Positions 34,402 through 38,871 of a DNA stretch of 38,871 nt are shown here, piece by piece. Under the pieces are notes generated by a model. The model was not told where the DNA came from and ran no database searches. It saw only the letters and a list, made by a program, of their open reading frames with translations. The translations under genes were made by a program, and so were the position numbers. Every line of letters starts with the position of its first letter. Positions within the stretch are counted from its first letter, which is position 1. The DNA is from Lingula anatina (Eukaryota > Brachiopoda > Lingulata > Lingulida > Lingulidae), in NCBI RefSeq assembly GCF_001039355.2, contig NW_019774626.1:412550-451420 (forward strand). Direction: 5' to 3'.

Positions 34402-35856
34402 TCAGTGCCTCTGCATAAAAGCAAAAGGAAGAACATATGTGTGAGATAATACACTGTCACCCGAGCGATATATATATATATAAATACGCCTTAATTTTTT
34501 CTTTGTGAAAAGGTACAAATTAAGAAACAGAACATCAACTTCCGAATTAAAAGAAGAGGAACAGATGGCACCTGGCTGTTTAAGATCAACGTGCTCAACC
34601 AATTTTACATCACAGGTGTTTTCAAACAACTTGTATATGGTATCTGGGCGAGTAGAATGCGGTGGTGGTCCTCGCTTGCTACCGCCTTCATAATAATATG
34701 CCTCAGCTAGGTATTGACAATCTTCACTCATAAGTGATACCATGAGTTTGACGTAGCGCGCACGGTCCTCTAAATGTATGGACTCTAGTGCTCCTCTGTC
34801 CCAAATTCCGTCAAATTCTCTCTCCAATTCCTTGCTGAATTTAAAAAAATCCCCCACATAAATTCTTATCTTGTTGTCCGAGTCCTGGTAAAGCTTGAAA
34901 TCAATAGCAGGGACGTCGGTGACTGTATGCTGTATACCGTTTTCTGTGAAGAAAGACTGGACAGCAAGTTCCGATGCCTCCACACCAACAACAGTATGTC
35001 CCTGGTCAGCAAGCCTGAAAAAATCGTGGAATATGTCATTATCGCATTTCAATTTTTGAAATGAATGTAGTAGTTATATTCACTGTTTTATATTGTTATG
35101 ATATTTATGTAATGTTAATACATTTATTATATAATATTTAAAGCAGTGAAAGTTGTTTTGCCAGCACAAACATTTCATAATATTAAACTACATTTACAAA
35201 GTGCATAAGTTTAGTTTTGTTTCGGTAACCAAATGGCCTTATGATGACCGTACTCTGCCTTAAAAAAGAAGTGTGCAGACGATACATTCTTTCTAATAAC
35301 ATATTTTCCATGGCTATAAAATCCTTCTGAAAAAAGTACATCTCAATTTCAATATAAGGAAAAGTCATTCATGCACATTCTCCGAATCACATTTTAATAC
35401 AACGAAAATTAAAATGTGTTCCCCCAAACTGAACATGCGTCATACGTGACATTTTGCAGTGGTGGTGCAATATTATTGTGAGTTGTGTATTGCTTATTGC
35501 AGATTTATATATCTACTCACCATTTCATGTCCAATCTTCCACATCTCAACGGAAATTTAAATGTACTATCCCAAACTGAAAATGGACCATACGCGACATC
35601 TTGCAGTGATGATGTAACATTATCGTAAGGCTTGTGTATTGCTAATAGCAGATTATTTATTTACTCACCATTTCATATCTAAGCTTTTCCCACACAGTGG
35701 AAAGAGGACCTTAGCGTTTTTCTTCCCAGCAACGAGCAAATCCAAATTTTTCACCAGCAGCTGGTGAACAACGGTTTTGTGCCAGACTGCTTGTCCCTTT
35801 TCCCATTTTGACATCCACAAGTCCATTTCTCTACCTGGCTCTGTGTCCTCACTCAT
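34402..35856 (-). CDS. TPMT: TPMT-like methyltransferase, copy 8, with extended C-terminus
   Basis: Exon 1 35669-35856 (starts MSEDTEPG) and exon 2 34402-35014, 654-bp intron splitting the common Trp codon; 266 aa. Motifs intact: WHKTVVHQLL, FPLCGKSLDMKW, GHTVVGVEASE, GDFFKFSKE, IWDRGAL, PPPHS. The stop that follows the KKK tail in copies 1, 6 and 7 is lost (AAA AAA TTA instead of AAG AAA TAA). The frame therefore runs through a TA microsatellite (about 34469-34482), adding about 30 residues with an IYIYIY stretch. The core enzyme looks functional. The extension could be tolerated, polymorphic or a sequencing error. The intron contains a duplicated exon-1 end near 35520. Confidence 0.85.
34469..34482. 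repeat. (TA)n inside the copy 8 C-terminal extension
   Basis: TA run translated as alternating Ile/Tyr after loss of the ancestral stop. Confidence 0.85.
35420..35690. repeat. Tandem duplication of exon-1 end and intron start in copy 8
   Basis: A block of about 120-150 bp is present twice (about 35420-35535 and 35570-35690). Each has CCCAAACTGAA, CATACG-GACAT-TTGCAG and TACTCACCATTTCAT, i.e. the LDMKW end of exon 1 with its GTGAGTA donor. Only the second is attached to the full exon 1. Confidence 0.8.
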
Positions 35857-36600
35857 GCTGCTGGTAAGTGAGATGGGACCTAAGGTATGAAAAGATGCTT
35901 CTGTATAAATTATCAGTCGAATCCGCTGTTTTTGCCACGTTAAATAACCCGTTACGCAAGATCACACACAAAATGGCGAAACTTGAAAGCTTATATATAA
36001 AGTTAATGTAACCTTCATGTACGTGTGCAGAATCTAGGGGTTGAACTCTCAAGAGATATGAACATTTCACGTATCTCGGGAAATAAAAAGTGGCTTTACC
36101 GGGTAACAAAATTATCCAATGGGACCCGCCAAGACGGATGTGCGTTGAGTTTATTGATAACCCTAACATTTTGTCTCTTTCACACTCGGTACAGTTAAAT
36201 TAATACACAAACCAATGCACACGATAATTGGCCGAATCGATGCTTGAGTAAGCTGGGCACTTGTGCTATATTTCATGGGCATATTTGGGGCGAAGAAAGC
36301 CAAGATATGTAGTGGAAGTAACTCGGTCCACGTATAATTTCCAGTGTTAAAGACAAAATTTCAGGGTTATCAATGAACTTAACGCACTTTCTTTTGTCTT
36401 TGGAATTCAACTCCCTTGCTTTTCAAGACGTTCTCTGACTAAAACGACACTGGTGAAATTTCTTTTCACAGCTTGGGGGTAACACACAATTGGCCAGACC
36501 CAGAATTGGATATGAGCATATGTTTGATAGCTATTTCTCTCAGTACATACGCTTCTGATGTCGTCCCTGAAGGCTCAACCTCTCGTTGGTGGAAATACAT
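35857..36600 (-). promoter_or_regulatory. Upstream region of copy 8
   Basis: Homologous to the upstream region of copy 7 but interrupted by extra sequence (about 36050-36420) that includes a MITE-like element. The shared blocks include TTTCTTTTCACAGCTTGGGG near 36457 (near 30387 in copy 7). No individual site is assigned. Confidence 0.45.
36140..36387. mobile_element. MITE-like element, 248 bp
   Basis: Terminal inverted repeats of about 37 bp at 36140-36176 and 36351-36387, sharing GTGCGTT-AGTT-ATTGATAACCCT. No coding capacity and no clear target duplication. It is absent from the homologous flank of copy 7. Confidence 0.7.
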
Positions 36601-36694
36601 GTAGCACAGAGCAAGTAAAGTTTATTTATAGTAACTCTAACAGACCGCCAAGTTAAATGTTTGTACAAAGCAAGGTAGACAGCGATCTAGACCG

Positions 36695-36732
<38 letters not shown>

Positions 36733-38617
36733 GGTAGTTTTGAATAGAATTTGAATGTTCTGTGCACTTCCTCCCGATGTTTTGAAAATTTTACATGCCC
36801 ACATGTATATGATGCAGTGTTCATTTATTTAATCCCTCTTGAAGCCTATCCTTCATGTGCACATCCGGTTATAGTCTGAAACGGACCCGCATTTCTTCAA
36901 AACACCTTTGATATCTGGGCTTATTATGAAGCTCGGGAAATCTCTGAAATTGTATGTAAAAAACCATAATAGGTAGAAGACAGAATAATCAATAAACGTT
37001 ATTGTGTAATAATTAACAATTGCTTATGACGCAACGTCGATTACTGCATATTAGATCAATATTTTAAAAAAATAAAGCTATCAGAGAGCGGAGACCCCCG
37101 CCAAGGCAGCTCCATGCTCATTATTTTTAATTAATCTACACGATACCAAAAAATGTACATAGTTAGGTAGAGACATATCTGTGAATATATAGTGAAAATC
37201 AATCTGTGTCCCTGGTAGAAGGTAGGTGGTATACATAGGACTATCTACTTTCTTGGTCGGGCCAGTTCCCATCCCCATCCACTGGTTTAGTTGAGTTATT
37301 AAACCGTTCACTTGTTACTGAGAATACTGGTGAACATCACAATTAACCAGCGCACAAACATCCCAAATGCTAGTAGCACATGCAGCCGATTTTCCAGTAA
37401 ACTCTTGCATTCTGCCAACAGTTGTTCTTTTTATCACCGTCTAAGAATAAAATCAATTTCAACTTTGATGCTGTACGTGGCTTTTGTTCATCAATCGTTT
37501 AGTTTATTTATTGTTTTTCTTCTTGTCATCACCTGGAAATTCTGACAATCGGAACACTCTATCCGGGTCGGCATGTATGGCGAAAGTGAAATGTGTGTCA
37601 TTGCTTAATCGACTTAATATTCTTTGATGTCATTTTCGATGCCATCAACTATGGTCACATCCGAAACCAAAAATAGAAATAGAAGACACGACAGGTATTG
37701 AATGCTTAACTTGCAGAAAAAAAGCATTCAATTCTTGTGTCTAAGACGGGCAATGCCTTCCATAAAACAAAACTTATACCTTCATCAAAAAGGTTTAATA
37801 AAAAAAAATGAAAAAAAGCCCTGAAAATCACTTTTATATGACGTTCAAACTAAACCCTTTTTAAAATCTATACGCATGCGTGTAGCAAATCAAGGTTTTG
37901 TCAGGTCACAAAACACGGTCGATAAAATACACAGAAGCTTATATCTAGGCCACATACACCGCACCTGATATACTGTTTATGCTTCACTTATTCTGGAGAA
38001 TTTTCAACCGTCAGGTAAAGTGTTTTGATATTATATTATTGTCGTTGACCCCGAACAGTATATGCTGAGGGTACGTATTCCACCAAAGGGATTCAAAATA
38101 CACAGATGCTTTATGACTTTCATGAAAACAATTTATGTGTGTTGACTACCTACACACGTACTGTACCATCACTACGAGTACCTGTGCCCAGGCCATTGCA
38201 ATCGTCATCAGGCGCTAATCATGTGTGTATTAATTTAATGTTATATACTAAGCAATTAATCCTCCACTGGGAACTTAAAAGTAATTTAAGATGCCCAGAA
38301 TTGATATAAAATGAGTCTTATATTTGTTATATCGATTGTAATGTCCTCTATGTTAACATGACTTTGACCTAGTTATTTGAGGCGAAAACAATTTCTTAGC
38401 TAGTCCACATTTGCCTTGCAATTGTTAATAGGCAGCATCCAAGCAGGGACACAACATTGATTGAACGTTGAAATTTGTTTTGGAGGTTGATCAACACAGA
38501 TTTAAAATTGATTTAATAATGACAATTCAGCGTTGAAAATGTGATGTTGATTCAAATTTAGTTAACAATTGAGTTGGGATACCGCTATTGACTTATCGTT
38601 GAGCACCCCCCCCCCCC

Positions 38618-38649
<32 letters not shown>

Positions 38650-38871
38650 ATTTCTTTTTTGACTATGCGTTCTCTTTCTAATTCTCTCCATTGGTTAAAT
38701 AAGGAATCTAAATTTGGGGAGTAAATTTCCACAATTTGGCGGTAAAACATTTTGCTTTACTCGCTTGAATCAACTCTGACTTACTCAGTATTTTATTTTA
38801 TCTCGTACATGACTAGTGTCGTATTTTTTCCAACACGGATCATTGATTGTGTCATCTTGTTGGATTTTTTA
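36601..38871. other. Terminal region, no convincing gene
   Basis: AT-rich, with a long poly(T) run near 36699-36727 (only seven T in the copy 7 counterpart) and a C/A homopolymer tract at about 38605-38648. Short open frames at 37081-37311 (-), 37312-37545 (+) and 38106-38309 (+) have no recognisable domains. TTGA-rich imperfect repetition occurs at about 38455-38580. Confidence 0.55.
38605..38648. repeat. Poly(C)/poly(A) homopolymer tract
   Basis: A run of C followed by about 30 A, prone to assembly length error. It creates a Phe/Gly-rich false frame on the minus strand. Confidence 0.95.

Noticed and set aside
12448-35856. Retroposed TPMT copies
   Set aside because: Every complete copy keeps the intron at the same place, and fragments retain intron sequence, so copying was at DNA level.
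37081-37311. Minus-strand frame ending in AALAGVSAL
   Set aside because: The end resembles a repeated GGCGG-GGTCT-CGCTCT sequence also hinted near 26400, probably transposon-derived; no domain.
1-38871. CRISPR array, operon, prokaryotic or viral genes
   Set aside because: Spliced genes with GT-AG introns and animal gene families; no spaced direct repeats or viral hallmark genes seen.
1-38871. tRNA or rRNA genes
   Set aside because: No cloverleaf or conserved rRNA segment recognised by eye; a tRNAscan-type run would be needed to exclude them.

Overview
The window is eukaryotic nuclear DNA, AT-rich, with spliced genes, microsatellites and many short transposon relics. Frequent ACATGTA-type words, dense MITE-like elements and roughly 1% divergence between near-identical blocks fit a highly heterozygous marine invertebrate, possibly a lophotrochozoan or mollusc. 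The species itself cannot be read from the sequence.

Layout. (1) Positions 1291-11636, minus strand: one 18-coding-exon gene. Its exons join without a frame break into a 686-residue protein with a complete NEK-like protein kinase domain followed by armadillo/HEAT-like helices. This is an orthologue of STKLD1. (2) About 11640-12450: a short divergent intergenic region that must hold promoters for both flanking genes. (3) Positions 12448-35856: a cluster of thiopurine S-methyltransferase (TPMT)-like genes. Each intact copy has two coding exons split by a phase-2 intron inside the same Trp codon. Copies 1, 3, 4 and 5 are intact on the plus strand, and copies 7 and 8 are on the minus strand. Copies 2 (+) and 6 (-) are exon-2-only fragments. 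The array therefore converges between copies 5 and 6.

Three assembly joins (168 Ns at 14142-14309, single n at 19266 and 28267) each lie at or close to a boundary of a near-identical duplication (A 12774-14141/14814-16181; B 16180-19262/19383-22480; C 26813-28266/28268-29721). The simplest reading is unmerged haplotypes, leaving about five real TPMT-like genes (1, 3 or 4, 5, 7, 8).

Mobile DNA: a 1.64-kb Tc1-type DD34E element with matching TIRs and a dead transposase (31512-33155); a likely solo LTR (23266-23803) inserted in one arm of a long inverted repeat (22140-23930); a 142-bp MITE with 8-bp target duplications (27017-27158 and its copy); a family of about 200-bp foldback elements in the intron of copies 3 and 4 and next to the Tc1 element; and a 248-bp MITE-like element upstream of copy 8. 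From about 36.4 kb to the end I see no convincing gene.

The TPMT-like enzymes are predicted SAM-dependent methyltransferases of small thiol or chalcogen substrates. Nothing in the sequence ties them functionally to the kinase beyond the shared divergent promoter region of copy 1.
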